NCBI RefSeq assembly: GCF_013393385.1
Contig: NZ_AP023239.1
Coordinates: 1,054,001 to 1,118,000 of the forward strand
Source of the DNA: Paenibacillus sp. URB8-2
GTDB taxonomy: Bacteria; Bacillota; Bacilli; Paenibacillales; Paenibacillaceae
DNA length: 64,000 nucleotides
Reading direction: 5' to 3'
The notes below the pieces were generated by a model that was given only the letters and a program-made list of their open reading frames with translations, was not told where the DNA came from and searched no databases. Every line of letters starts with the position of its first letter. Position 1 is the stretch's first letter. The translations under genes were made by a program, and so were the position numbers. Positions 16,873 through 26,304 of this stretch are shown piece by piece.

Positions 16873-19353
16873 ATGATCAAATCGCTGGCAATGCGTTATG
16901 CGGCGGAATACGCCGCCCGGGAGGACCGGCTGCAGGATCAGGGGGACGGGCGCAGCAGTATCCATTACCCCGCCCTGTTTCTGTTCGTAGGTGAGAAGAC
17001 GGCGCCTGCCATCGGGCCCGTGCTGGACAGCTGCCGCCGCAAATGGGACAATGCCGGCGGCGTTATGGCGATGCACGCTGTTCCCGAAGGCTGGAAGGCG
17101 GAGCAATCCGCCGTCCCGAAGGAGGAATCGTCGTCCGGCGGCTTCGCATCTGTGAGCCCCGCTCCCGGCATTTCCGCTCGGAGCGGGGCTTCGGCGCCCG
17201 TCTTGTCCGACTGGCCGTCGGGCCATTTGAGAACGTTGATTCTTCCCCGGCTTACAGGCCGCGATCCCCGCACCGTCCGCCGGGACTTGTTCCGTGAATT
17301 TCAGGGGGAACAACGCTATCTTGCAGAGATGAACACCGCACTGCGGCGCATGACGGGCGGCATAGCGGATTACGGCAGGCTGTACTCATCCTTCGACGTT
17401 ATCCATCTCTCGATCATTACGCGGGTCGACGACCCGCTTAATGTGCTGCTGCCGGAAATCACACTGCTGACCCGCGCCGTGCTCGGCCAGTCCTTCAAAT
17501 CGGTGCAGACCGACCTGTTCGCGCTGATCAGCGAGCGGGACCAGGCCGAGAGCTTCGGCCTCTCGAGCTCAGTGGGAATGGCCTTCCTGCGCGAACTGGA
17601 AGGGATGCAGTCGCCGGATTACGAATTCACCGCTCCGCTGCTCGTTACGGAGGATGGACTGTCCATTCCGGTCAGCCACGGCCCGTCGCCGCTGTTCGAC
17701 CTAGTCTACGTCCTGTCGGACAAGAATGAGCGCGGCACGTCTCCGGCAGGTGGAATGGACGACAATTACGAGATTATTTCCCACATCAGCCTGTTGAAGA
17801 ATGTGATGCGGCCCTCCGGCGGCATCGGCCAGGAGCAGGTCAGCTACAACAATATGGCGTTCAAAAGCGGGATAAGGGGCAGCACGGGCCGGCAGGGATA
17901 CGCTTCCGCCGGCTTCTCCGGCGTCAAACGGCCGAACCGGCAGATCGCGCTGGCGGTGCTGTACCATACGTTCCGGCGGATCAGGGAGGAGATGTCCGGC
18001 TCCAGCCGTCTCAGCCCGCGTGAACGGCTGGAGCTGTTGGGCTTAAGCCCTGACAGTCTGCGGGAACGTGCCCGGCGGCTGCTTCCGGACAAGGAGGGCA
18101 TTCTCGAAATGACAGGCCTGATGAGCCTTGGACGTCCCTCCTACCATGAGCTCAAACGGCTGTCTCTCCGCGAAGCGGAGGAACTGCTGTTTGGCAGCGG
18201 GGGCGAGGCTTACTTCCGCAGCAACTTCGCCTCGCCCGCGGCGAAGCGGCTGGAAGCCGCCGATCCTCTGCGGGAATGGACGCCGCTGCTCTCCGCTCCG
18301 GACGGGGCTAGTCCGGAAATCACGTTCTTCCAGCTGGCGGAATGGACCGCCGACCGGGACGATGCCGGCAGTGTACTTCATGGGCTCCGCCAGCACATGG
18401 CCGGCCTCCGAGCCGCGATTGCCTCATCGCGGGAAGAGCTGGAGCTGTTGTACGGGGATAGTGTGGACCGACAGCCCTTCTCAAGGGTGCCGCTTATGGA
18501 TAAGCGGACGGTGCGGAACTTCATCCATTATTTGTTCGCCGAAGGCTACGGCGCAAAGTATGAATTGCTGCTGCTGGAGAGCGAGCTTGCGCTGTGCGCC
18601 CGCCTTGAAGCCGGGCTGGAGTCGCTTCATTCGGCAAGCGTCAAGCGGGTGAAGGCGATGGAACGGCTGGAGGAGGAGCTTAAAGCGGCGGCGCTGGACA
18701 GCATCGGCCGGGCCGAAAGTGATATTGGCCGGAACATTATGGAGTATTACCGCGCCGTAACGGATGAAGTAATCGACGAGATTAAGGCCCGGCGCGGGCC
18801 CGGAGCCCTGCTGGGCGAGCGGTATATGGGAAGTCTGCCGGGTCTGCTGGACCGGGGCATCGAGGTGCTGCTGGAACGGCTGATCGAGGTGTGCGGGCGG
18901 GAGATTCTGACGGCGGAGCCTTTTGCCCTTTCTTTCGAAGAGGAGCTTCTGCGGCGGGCAAATGTCGCGGCGGCGTACGACAACCGGGAGGTATTATCGA
19001 AAGAAGAGCTGTTCCGGCGGCTGTACCGCACACTGGAAGAGGAAGCGGCCATCAACGTCCGTCTCTTCGAGTACACGCAGGAACACCGGCATGAGGAAAA
19101 ATATTTCTTCGGCGACAGCGGCTCGGAATTTTTGCGCTACGCGCTTTCCGCCGACGAGACGACGCGCATCTACCGGCTGGGCTTTGTGCATGAGCGGCGT
19201 CGAAGCGGCGTGGAGAAGCTGAATCTGATGGGCGGCTTCCATCTGGAGGACCTGCTCTACTACCGCAATGGCAGGATCTATTACGAGACTTATTTGAAGA
19301 ACGGTTACGAGCTGCACGGCGTGGATGAAGAGTCGCTTCCCGCTCTGCGCTAG
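16873..19353 (+). CDS. Large cytoplasmic partner of the tubulin-like protein
   Basis: This is an 826-residue protein, cytoplasmic by composition. I cannot assign a family with confidence. The segment FDLVYVLSDKNERG (about 276-289) resembles the region after the nucleotide loops in tubulin-like proteins, and the domain before it looks like an alpha/beta fold. The glycine-rich loops of the true tubulin-like neighbour are missing. It could therefore be a degenerate, non-nucleotide-binding relative. A coiled coil is likely around residues 545-650. The gene begins five bases after the tubulin-like gene. Confidence 0.7.
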   Translation: MIKSLAMRYAAEYAAREDRLQDQGDGRSSIHYPALFLFVGEKTAPAIGPVLDSCRRKWDNAGGVMAMHAVPEGWKAEQSAVPKEESSSGGFASVSPAPGISARSGASAPVLSDWPSGHLRTLILPRLTGRDPRTVRRDLFREFQGEQRYLAEMNTALRRMTGGIADYGRLYSSFDVIHLSIITRVDDPLNVLLPEITLLTRAVLGQSFKSVQTDLFALISERDQAESFGLSSSVGMAFLRELEGMQSPDYEFTAPLLVTEDGLSIPVSHGPSPLFDLVYVLSDKNERGTSPAGGMDDNYEIISHISLLKNVMRPSGGIGQEQVSYNNMAFKSGIRGSTGRQGYASAGFSGVKRPNRQIALAVLYHTFRRIREEMSGSSRLSPRERLELLGLSPDSLRERARRLLPDKEGILEMTGLMSLGRPSYHELKRLSLREAEELLFGSGGEAYFRSNFASPAAKRLEAADPLREWTPLLSAPDGASPEITFFQLAEWTADRDDAGSVLHGLRQHMAGLRAAIASSREELELLYGDSVDRQPFSRVPLMDKRTVRNFIHYLFAEGYGAKYELLLLESELALCARLEAGLESLHSASVKRVKAMERLEEELKAAALDSIGRAESDIGRNIMEYYRAVTDEVIDEIKARRGPGALLGERYMGSLPGLLDRGIEVLLERLIEVCGREILTAEPFALSFEEELLRRANVAAAYDNREVLSKEELFRRLYRTLEEEAAINVRLFEYTQEHRHEEKYFFGDSGSEFLRYALSADETTRIYRLGFVHERRRSGVEKLNLMGGFHLEDLLYYRNGRIYYETYLKNGYELHGVDEESLPALR

Positions 19354-19379
19354 AGGCTTTCCGAAAGGATGATGAATCA

Positions 19380-20654
19380 ATGCAGCGCAAATTGAATCTG
19401 CTTCTTCTCTTGTTTAGTTTGATCGGCGGAGCGGTCGCTTTTGTTATCGGCGAGCTGCTGATGGGCCGCCTGCTTGGAGACTGGCCGTCCATTTTGGTCG
19501 TCGGCCTTTATTTTGCCATTGTGGCGCTCGGTGTAGGACTCGGCTGTCTGCTGGCGGAGATGATTTCCCCCCGGCTGAATGGCTGGTCGTGGCGTCGGCG
19601 GTATCTTGGCTTGTCGTGGAAACTACTCCCGCTGACCGTCGCCATGCTGCTGGGTGTTGGGGTATTGATGGAGTTCGTATATGAACTCAATTTCGGCGGC
19701 CTGAAGCCGGTCAAGGATATCGTGATGGTCATCGACGACTCCGGCAGCATGCAGCAGAGCGACCCCGGCAACAGCCGCTACTCGGCAGCGCGGGACCTTG
19801 TGACGCGGATGGACGGCGATAACAAGGTCGCGGTGCTGACGTTCAGCGACGTGGCGTCGGTCGTTCAGCCTTTGACTTCGCTTTCGAAGGCAGAGAACCG
19901 GGAGCAGGTGACGGCGGCGATTCAAACTCTGCAGACGACGCAGGGCGGAACGAATCTCAGAGAAGCGCTGACGGAGGCGCTGAACGTCATTAACGGCGAC
20001 AATGCCGCCGGCCGTGGAGCGATGGTTATTCTGCTGTCGGACGGGGTAAGCCAGCTTGATACCAGGGCGGAACTCCAAGAGTACGTGGACCGAGGCATCG
20101 CAGTCAACACGATCGGACTCAGCATCAACGACCCTTCAGGCCCGGATCTGCTTAGGGACATCGCCGGGACAACCGGCGGGCAATATTACGATGTGGCCGA
20201 TGCGAATCGTCTGGCCGACATCTTCCGCCAGATTTACGACCGTCTCGGCGACCGGACGCTGCTTACGGAGCGGACAGATAACACGCAGCACAGTCCTTAT
20301 TACGCGACCCTGCGCATTCTGTCGCTCGTATTGATCGGGGCCGCGCTCGGGCTCGGGCTCGGCATTGTCTTTGACAACCGCCATCTGGCCAAAAGCTTCG
20401 GCCTGGGCGGCATCGTGTCCGGCTTCATGGCCGGCTTGACGCTGGAATTCGGCCTCGGCGGACACGTCTTCCTGAATGCGATGGTGCGGCTGCTTGCCGT
20501 GCTGCTGCTGGCGGGCGTGATCGCGCTGTTCACCGCGGTCGTTCCGGTGGGGGAAGGACGGCTGACACGCCGCGGACGCGGAGCAGAGCAGCCGTCCGCG
20601 CGTCCGTCGCAGGGCTACTCGCCACGCAGGAACCGGAGCAGCAAAGGCTTTTAG
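19380..20654 (+). CDS. Polytopic vWA-domain membrane protein
   Basis: This is a 424-residue protein with three membrane helices at the N-terminus (about 5-105), a vWA domain with intact MIDAS motif DDSGS (Asp119, Ser121, Ser123), and three more helices at the C-terminus (about 305-395). A basic tail follows. With the positive tail inside, the vWA domain is predicted to face outwards, as in the first gene of the block. The ATG is preceded by GAAAGGATG. It is probably a membrane platform of the system. No enzymatic function is indicated. Confidence 0.85.
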   Translation: MQRKLNLLLLLFSLIGGAVAFVIGELLMGRLLGDWPSILVVGLYFAIVALGVGLGCLLAEMISPRLNGWSWRRRYLGLSWKLLPLTVAMLLGVGVLMEFVYELNFGGLKPVKDIVMVIDDSGSMQQSDPGNSRYSAARDLVTRMDGDNKVAVLTFSDVASVVQPLTSLSKAENREQVTAAIQTLQTTQGGTNLREALTEALNVINGDNAAGRGAMVILLSDGVSQLDTRAELQEYVDRGIAVNTIGLSINDPSGPDLLRDIAGTTGGQYYDVADANRLADIFRQIYDRLGDRTLLTERTDNTQHSPYYATLRILSLVLIGAALGLGLGIVFDNRHLAKSFGLGGIVSGFMAGLTLEFGLGGHVFLNAMVRLLAVLLLAGVIALFTAVVPVGEGRLTRRGRGAEQPSARPSQGYSPRRNRSSKGF

Positions 20655-20692
20655 CAGCAAGGCAAAGATACTAGGAAAGGGGCTGTGCGGCG

Positions 20693-21334
20693 ATGAGGTA
20701 CATCGAGCTTTCACCGGACTTGCCGGTTATCACGGATATGACCTCACGCGTGGAAGACCGGCTATGCACACTCCGTTGGCGTTGGCCGGACGGCCTGCAG
20801 GCCGTCTATGTCCACAAGGGCCCCGAGGTCGGCACTTATCCGGAGGATGGCAGCCATCCGCCCGGCGGTTTGAAGCTGTACACGCGTGAAGAATACAAGG
20901 CGAACGGCGGTTATCATGACCGGCTGGAAGACATCGGTCCGGTGGTCTACACCGTGTTCGCCCGTCTGACGGAGAACGGTGAGACACTGCTGGTCCGGCA
21001 GCGGGACGGCTTCAACCGGGCTTCCGTCAGTGCGGGCAAGGCGCTGATCTATTACGCGATTAACACCAAGCGGGGCTTGTTCCGCAAGGAACAAACCGTA
21101 CATATGACGATTACGGCAGAAGTTCCCGTCGGCAGAGATGTGCTGTGCTATGTCAAAAAGCACGGCGGTTATCCGGCAGCGAAAGAGGATGGCATCCTCT
21201 TTCCGTTTGTGCAGGATTTCGCGCCAGGACGCAACGCCCTTCCGCCGATCGAGATCGGCAAGGACGATCGCATTCGCATCTTTTTTACCGACGGGCCGAA
21301 GTATGGCCGCTATTACGAACTGGTGCCGGAATGA
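20693..21334 (+). CDS. Beta-rich protein of the vWA/tubulin block
   Basis: This is a 213-residue protein with no signal peptide or membrane helix. Its pattern of short hydrophobic strands, and the opening LCTLRWRWPDGLQAVYV, suggests one or two fibronectin III-like beta-sandwich domains. I do not recognise the family. It sits between the second vWA gene and the GTPase gene, in the same direction, so a structural or adaptor role in the complex is the natural guess. Confidence 0.65.
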   Translation: MRYIELSPDLPVITDMTSRVEDRLCTLRWRWPDGLQAVYVHKGPEVGTYPEDGSHPPGGLKLYTREEYKANGGYHDRLEDIGPVVYTVFARLTENGETLLVRQRDGFNRASVSAGKALIYYAINTKRGLFRKEQTVHMTITAEVPVGRDVLCYVKKHGGYPAAKEDGILFPFVQDFAPGRNALPPIEIGKDDRIRIFFTDGPKYGRYYELVPE

Positions 21335-21433
21335 AACAGGGTGCCTGCGGCGGCGGTACGTCCATGACGGCTCTGTGATGCACACAGGCGAAAGGTTGGC
21401 ATGAAATCGCATGGCTGTGGGCAACGCCGGATG

Positions 21434-21496
21434 TTTATATTTTTACGAGAAACGCACCTGCGTCTTGACTAGACGCCGACACGCGTTTCTTCTTAG
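21434..21496. repeat. Dispersed hairpin element, copy 1
   Basis: The ends ATATTTTTACGAGAAACG and CGTTTCTTCTTAG form an outer stem; an inner stem GCGTCT/AGACGC closes the loop. The same ends, with a different but again self-complementary inner stem, recur at 49678-49738. Confidence 0.65.
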
Positions 21497-21508
21497 GAGG
21501 GTGAACCT

Positions 21509-22764
21509 ATGTCTTTTTTCAGCCGCTTTTTGAAGAAAAACCAGCCGCAGCCGCGGCCGCTTTTTACGATATCGTATGCCCGTACTGCTTCAGCAAATTC
21601 GCCCCTTCGGAAGTGGCCTTTCGGGCCATGCACAGCCGGGAGGACGACGAAGATTACGCGCTCGGCGAAGATGACGAGCTCAATAAATACCGCGAGCAGT
21701 TCGGGCTCGACTCGGTGGACGATCTCGAAGCGATTATTCAGCCGTCCGACATTCCGGAGGAGCATCATCATTACACGGATCATGTGCTGACCGGCCTTAC
21801 CGACCGCTACGGGGTGCTTACGCGCAGACGGCTGTGCCCTTACTGCCACAATGAGCTGCCGGTAACGGCGGGCAAGGTGCCGAGTAATATCATCTCCATT
21901 ATCGGCGCTTCCCAGGTCGGCAAATCGGTCTACATGACCTCGCTCATCCACACGCTCCAGCATACGACCGCCGGCCATTTCGACGCCGCCTGTATGCCGC
22001 TGAACGCCGAAATCAGCCGGAAATTCCGCACGCTGTACGAGGACCCGCTGTTCGAGCGCGGCGATCTGCTGTCTTCGACCCAGAAGGAGAAGATGCAGGA
22101 GCCGTTTATTTTTCAATTCGTATTCAAAAATGAGGAGAAGCCGCCGCTGACACTCGTCTTCTTCGATGTTGCGGGCGAGGGCATGGTCGATCAGGACTAC
22201 CTCGGGCTGCACGGCCAGCATATCAAAAATTCGGCGGGCATCCTGTTCATGGTCGATCCGCTGCAAATCCGCTCCATCCGCGAGAAAATCCGCATCAATA
22301 TCGGCGACCGCCCCGGCGAATGGGTGTCGCAGTACGATGAGCCGCGTGACGTGGTGCTGACGCTGTTCGGCGATTTCATCGCCTATCAGGAGAAGAGCCG
22401 AACGGATATCCCGACCGCCGTCGTGCTGGCCAAAAGCGACATGCTCCACTCGCTGAAGGACGAGGACGGAGATTACATCAAGACGAACAGCAATGTATTC
22501 AACAACTACGTTCACCGCGGGACGCTGAATCTGGACGAGGTCGGCAATATCGACGGGGAGATCAGCCGTTTTATCGAGAAGGTGGACCGTCCGTTCAAGG
22601 ATACGATGGATGTATATTTCTCCAATACCGCCTACTTCGCGGTTTCGGCGCTTGGCAGCAATCCTGTCGATCAAAAAATCGAGGGCGTCGTCAGCCCCGT
22701 TCGGGTGGATGAGCCGTTCCTGTGGCTGCTGCACAAGCTGAAGTTCATCGAGGGGAGCGATTAA
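21509..22764 (+). CDS. Zinc-ribbon P-loop GTPase, interrupted by an apparent one-base frameshift
   Basis: The gene should start at ATG 21509, which has a near-perfect AGGAGGGTGA ribosome binding site, and give MSFFSRFLKKNQPQPRPLF. At the T-run 21561-21565 the reading frame must move back one base to continue YDIVCPYCFSKF and the rest. Without the shift the only open start is GTG 21613, which would lose the first CPYC. The repaired protein has 418 residues: a zinc ribbon from two CPYC motifs, a P-loop GASQVGKS (about 133-140), a DxxG-type Walker B (FFDVAGEG) and an AKSD base-recognition motif. This fits a TRAFAC-like GTPase of the kind found beside GAP1 proteins. It is followed directly by the GAP1-like gene. 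Confidence 0.8.
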
Positions 22765-22767
22765 ACG

Positions 22768-25700
22768 GTGAGTATTCATTCGGAAGCCGGCGTCGCCCAG
22801 CAGATGTATACGCGTCAGCGGCGCGGTGTGTACCGCTCCACGGAGGGCTTTGACACGGTGGCGAAGTCGGAGAGCCTGGACAACAATTTCGTCAAAAAAA
22901 TACTGCACCCCTTTTGCCTGTACGACGCTCCGGCGGAGCTGGCCGCAAAAGGCGAGAAGAACGAGTCTCTGTATCCGCCCGCGCTGCATCTGTTCCATCT
23001 GGAAAGCGGAGAGACTGTACTCGGTCAAAGCGTCTTCCAGGCTGCGGATTTCACGGGTCTGCGCAGCGCTTTTTTCACCCACAACTATGTTCTTCCCGCC
23101 CCTCGCGCTGAAGAAATCATTCGGGATTACGGCGGCTACCTGCATGCGGATTTTGCAAAAGGCTTCAGCGGAGAACCGGGCGAAGCCCTGCCGGAGCTGA
23201 GCGGCATCCCGGCTTCGCGCCGAAACCGTCCCCGCGCGGCGGACGTTCTGAAGTCGCTCGGCATTGACAGGGAAATGTTCAAAAGCCTGCTTCAGGCGAT
23301 CATGCAGTCGATGTCCGGCAAAAAGAAAATTTATATATCCCTGAATGTCCCCGTGAGTGAGCTGTCGGCGAGGGCGGCCGACCTGACCGAGGTGCTGCTC
23401 GGCTGTCTCCCCTTCGAATTTCGGCGCAGACTCGGCGTTATCACCTATGCGAAAGAGCCCCAAAGCCGCAAGTACATCCACCTGACATTCGTGGAAACAG
23501 GCTCGCTGCGTCCCGGAGACCGTGCAACCGAGAAGGACTTTATTTTTGATCTGGCAGCAGGACGGACGCTGGGCGCTGATTTTCCGGCCTCGCCCCAGCC
23601 GTTCCTTGAGCTCGCTTGGGAACTGCTGCTGCGCGGGCAGGAGACTGCGGACGATTTTGCCGTGTTTGCCGACATGATGCTGGGAGGCGAGCCTGCGGAA
23701 CGGAAGCTGTCGCTGGGGGCCTATAATGAGCTGGCCGTGTTTTACCGGATCGAGCAGGGGAACGAGGCTTTATACCGGGAGAACAAAAGTGCTGTGCTGA
23801 ACGGGCTGCTGAGCTATCTTGGCGGAGAAGGGGCGCTGGAATCGAAAATCCGGCTGAACGACCTGTTTCTGGAGCGCTTCGACCGCGAATTCGACGCCGT
23901 CCGTCAGAAAGCCATACCGGAGCCGGCTGTTCTGGAAAGCTTCCGGGATTATTTTTCGCTGAAGGGCCATAATTACCGGACGCGGATTGTCGATTACTTT
24001 ATCAACGGAATGCTGAACGCGCAGAATGCGGGCCGGGGGGACTCTCTGGAGGAGGCGTTCGGAGTGGTCGAGAGCGGCGGGGAGCTGGCTGCCGCCTTTT
24101 TCCGCAAGCTGCTGACGACCCCGGTCTTTGGACGCCTTCTGTTCCAGCCTTATGTGGAATCCCGGCTGGCATCCGCCGCGAACGCTGCGGACCTGCTGGA
24201 ATTCGTGGCGGACTGGGATCGTTTTATGCCCGAAGCGCTCCGTCAACCGGCCGTCCATGACGCGCTGCTGGATTATTTGCCGGAGAAGCTGGAGCGCGAG
24301 CGTGATCCGGTGGGTGCTGTGGCTGCGATCCATGATTGCATTGAGCAAGCGGAGAAAGACCGCCGGCGAAGAGCCGGCATTCGCCCCGAAGCGCTGGCGC
24401 TCCAGAAGGAGCTGGCAGCAGCGGCGGACCGGTATTTGCTGGAGCGTCTTTCGCTTGACGATATTACGCAGGAGCAGCTGCTGGAGCTGTCGTTCGTTCG
24501 GTATTCCCTTGAAATGGGCGCATGGGACCCGCCGCTCGACCTGCACAGCAGACGGAAGGCGAATGTGCTGCGCACGGCGTACCGCTGGTTCGGCGAAGAG
24601 GACCCGGACGAGCATATATTCGACGGCCTGTCCCCGCAGGAAATGGACGATGTGCAGCTGTTGGGTCGGCGCTGGCTCAAGGAGAACCGGGGAACGGAGC
24701 CGTTTGCCCGCCTGCCGCTTGCCTTCTACCACAGCCGTGCCCGCGAGGGAGGGCCGCTGGAGTACGACGCGCTGCTGGAGCATCTCCGCCAGAAGGCGGA
24801 TGGCGATAAGGAAGCGGTGTACCGCTTTCTGGCCTGGTCGCAGGACAATCCGCTGTTCGCCATTTCCTCCAAGAAGCTCCAGCCGGGCTACCGGCGGGCG
24901 ATTTTGAAATATTTTGCGGGCCATGACCGTGAAGCGTTCAAGAGCCGCGATTTCCGTAAAAATCATATGGCCAAGGCCGGACCCGCGCTGCAAAGCGTAT
25001 ATGGCGCGGCCCGGTCGCAGCTGGCCTCGCCGCTGGCGCAGTGGGTACGCCGCCGCCGGTTTCAGCTGATGATCTTCGGCGCGGCCCTCATCGTTCTGCT
25101 GATCGCGGGAGTCCTTGCCACCCGTCTGCTGAAGGGAGGAGGAGACGAAGCGGTTCCGGCAGCCTCGCCGCAGCCTTCGCCTTCGCAGTCTGCGTCAGGC
25201 GTGAGTTATCTCGAAGCTGCGGCGTATCTTGTACATGGCGACGGTAAGGGCGGAAGCTCGCTGCTGTTCGCCTTCGCCTCCCAAGCCGCCTGCCAGGAGT
25301 TTAACCCGGCAGAGATTGAGGTGGATTCCGGGACCGGACAGGCTGAAGTATATAAAGTGGACGGCCTGACCCATAACTGCGAACTTCAGGTATCCGCTAG
25401 CCCTTCGGATTCCGGAGTCGAGGCGGGTGCCGGAGAAGCAGCCGATTCGGGAACGGTGGACGGAAGCGCCGGAACGGCCGGGAACGTAAGCGGCGGCATA
25501 GGCAATGCGGAAGCGGCGTCCGCCGATGAGAGCGAAGCCGCCGCGGAATCTTTGGCGGCTTCGGCCGTTCCGCCAGCCTCTCCCGGCGGGGACGTTCCCG
25601 CCGGTGCGCCTTCGCCGTCAGGAGAGCCGGATGCAGCGTCAATCGCTCCGGGTTCCCCGGCTCCGGCCTCACCCGGCGCAGGAACTTCCGGCCTTGCGCC

Positions 25701-25851
25701 TTACCAGGTGAAGGTGACGCTCGTTTCCTCTCCGGAGCTGACCGCCGGAAGCGCGGTCAAAGCCGAAGACTACACGCTGGTACTGATGGAAGATCCGCAG
25801 GCGGCCCCGTCCCCGGCTCCTTCCGCAAGCGCGAGTCCTCCGGCGGAATAA
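22768..25851 (+). CDS. Transmembrane GAP1-N2-like protein
   Basis: This is a 1027-residue protein starting at GTG, three bases after the GTPase gene. The N-terminal part (YTRQRRGVYRSTEGFDTVAKS, then a Tyr/Pro-rich strand region) matches what I recall of the GTPase-associated protein 1 N-terminal domain type 2. A long helical middle region follows, then one membrane helix (about 765-787). The last 240 residues are extracytoplasmic, rich in Pro, Ala and Ser, and hold a small domain with two Cys residues. The GAP1 part is therefore inside and the tail outside. By name and position it should act with the neighbouring GTPase. The family identity is from memory. Confidence 0.7.
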   Translation: MSIHSEAGVAQQMYTRQRRGVYRSTEGFDTVAKSESLDNNFVKKILHPFCLYDAPAELAAKGEKNESLYPPALHLFHLESGETVLGQSVFQAADFTGLRSAFFTHNYVLPAPRAEEIIRDYGGYLHADFAKGFSGEPGEALPELSGIPASRRNRPRAADVLKSLGIDREMFKSLLQAIMQSMSGKKKIYISLNVPVSELSARAADLTEVLLGCLPFEFRRRLGVITYAKEPQSRKYIHLTFVETGSLRPGDRATEKDFIFDLAAGRTLGADFPASPQPFLELAWELLLRGQETADDFAVFADMMLGGEPAERKLSLGAYNELAVFYRIEQGNEALYRENKSAVLNGLLSYLGGEGALESKIRLNDLFLERFDREFDAVRQKAIPEPAVLESFRDYFSLKGHNYRTRIVDYFINGMLNAQNAGRGDSLEEAFGVVESGGELAAAFFRKLLTTPVFGRLLFQPYVESRLASAANAADLLEFVADWDRFMPEALRQPAVHDALLDYLPEKLERERDPVGAVAAIHDCIEQAEKDRRRRAGIRPEALALQKELAAAADRYLLERLSLDDITQEQLLELSFVRYSLEMGAWDPPLDLHSRRKANVLRTAYRWFGEEDPDEHIFDGLSPQEMDDVQLLGRRWLKENRGTEPFARLPLAFYHSRAREGGPLEYDALLEHLRQKADGDKEAVYRFLAWSQDNPLFAISSKKLQPGYRRAILKYFAGHDREAFKSRDFRKNHMAKAGPALQSVYGAARSQLASPLAQWVRRRRFQLMIFGAALIVLLIAGVLATRLLKGGGDEAVPAASPQPSPSQSASGVSYLEAAAYLVHGDGKGGSSLLFAFASQAACQEFNPAEIEVDSGTGQAEVYKVDGLTHNCELQVSASPSDSGVEAGAGEAADSGTVDGSAGTAGNVSGGIGNAEAASADESEAAAESLAASAVPPASPGGDVPAGAPSPSGEPDAASIAPGSPAPASPGAGTSGLAPYQVKVTLVSSPELTAGSAVKAEDYTLVLMEDPQAAPSPAPSASASPPAE

Positions 25852-25898
25852 CGTGTGATTTTCCCGTTTTAATTAATGGCCGAATGGCCTGCCATGTA

Positions 25899-25927
25899 TG
25901 GACAACCTCTGCGATAACCGATATGAT
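25899..25927 (+). promoter_or_regulatory. Promoter upstream of the cobalamin riboswitch
   Basis: TGGACA (25899-25904) and TATGAT (25922-25927) are separated by 17 bases. Transcription would begin about 20 bases before the aptamer. Confidence 0.6.
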
Positions 25928-25954
25928 AAAGATTGTCAAAATTTAATATAGTCT

Positions 25955-26127
25955 TAAAAAAGGTGCGGGCCGATTACAAGCCTGCTTAAAAGGGAAGCCG
26001 GTTGGAATCCGGCGCGGTCCCGCCACTGTATATGCGGAGTAACCCTCTGAAATCATGCCACTGTTCACGTAAAGCGGGAAGGCGAGAGGGAAGCGATGAG
26101 GCATAAGCCAGGAGACCTGCCTTTTTT
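25955..26127 (+). ncRNA. Cobalamin riboswitch aptamer
   Basis: The conserved core of the adenosylcobalamin riboswitch is present: GGGAAGCCGGTTGGAATCCG, then GCGGTCCCGCCACTGT, and the 3' box GCCAGGAGACCTGCC near 26107-26121. The order and spacing are those of the family. An intrinsic terminator follows about 100 bases later, so control is probably by premature transcription termination when cobalamin is plentiful. It lies ahead of the large SLH protein gene. Confidence 0.95.
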
Positions 26128-26227
26128 AGTCAAAGTTCGGTGTCCTTCGGGGGGTGAGGGCATCTGACATTTGCGTGCGGCTGATGCTGGGAATGGCTTA
26201 CAGCATGGATTCCGGCTCATTTTTCCG

Positions 26228-26256
26228 AAAGACCGTCCCTCCGGGGGCGGTCTTTT
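26228..26256 (+). terminator. Expression-platform terminator of the riboswitch
   Basis: AAAGACCGTCCC pairs with GGGGCGGTCTTT around TCCG and is followed by more T. It stands between the aptamer and the gene. Confidence 0.8.
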
Positions 26257-26304
26257 CTTATTCGGAAGACTCCCACATTATTCAGGAGAGAAAGAGGTTG
26301 AAGA

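Noticed and set aside
21561..21567. Programmed -1 ribosomal frameshift in the GTPase gene
   Set aside because: The site CTT TTT ACG allows the A-site tRNA to slip but not the P-site tRNA, so a classical tandem slippery site is absent. A sequence error or mutation is simpler; the case is kept open as a finding.
21493..23481. Long open frame on the minus strand opposite the GTPase and GAP1-like genes
   Set aside because: The plus strand carries P-loop and zinc-ribbon motifs; the minus frame is a shadow.
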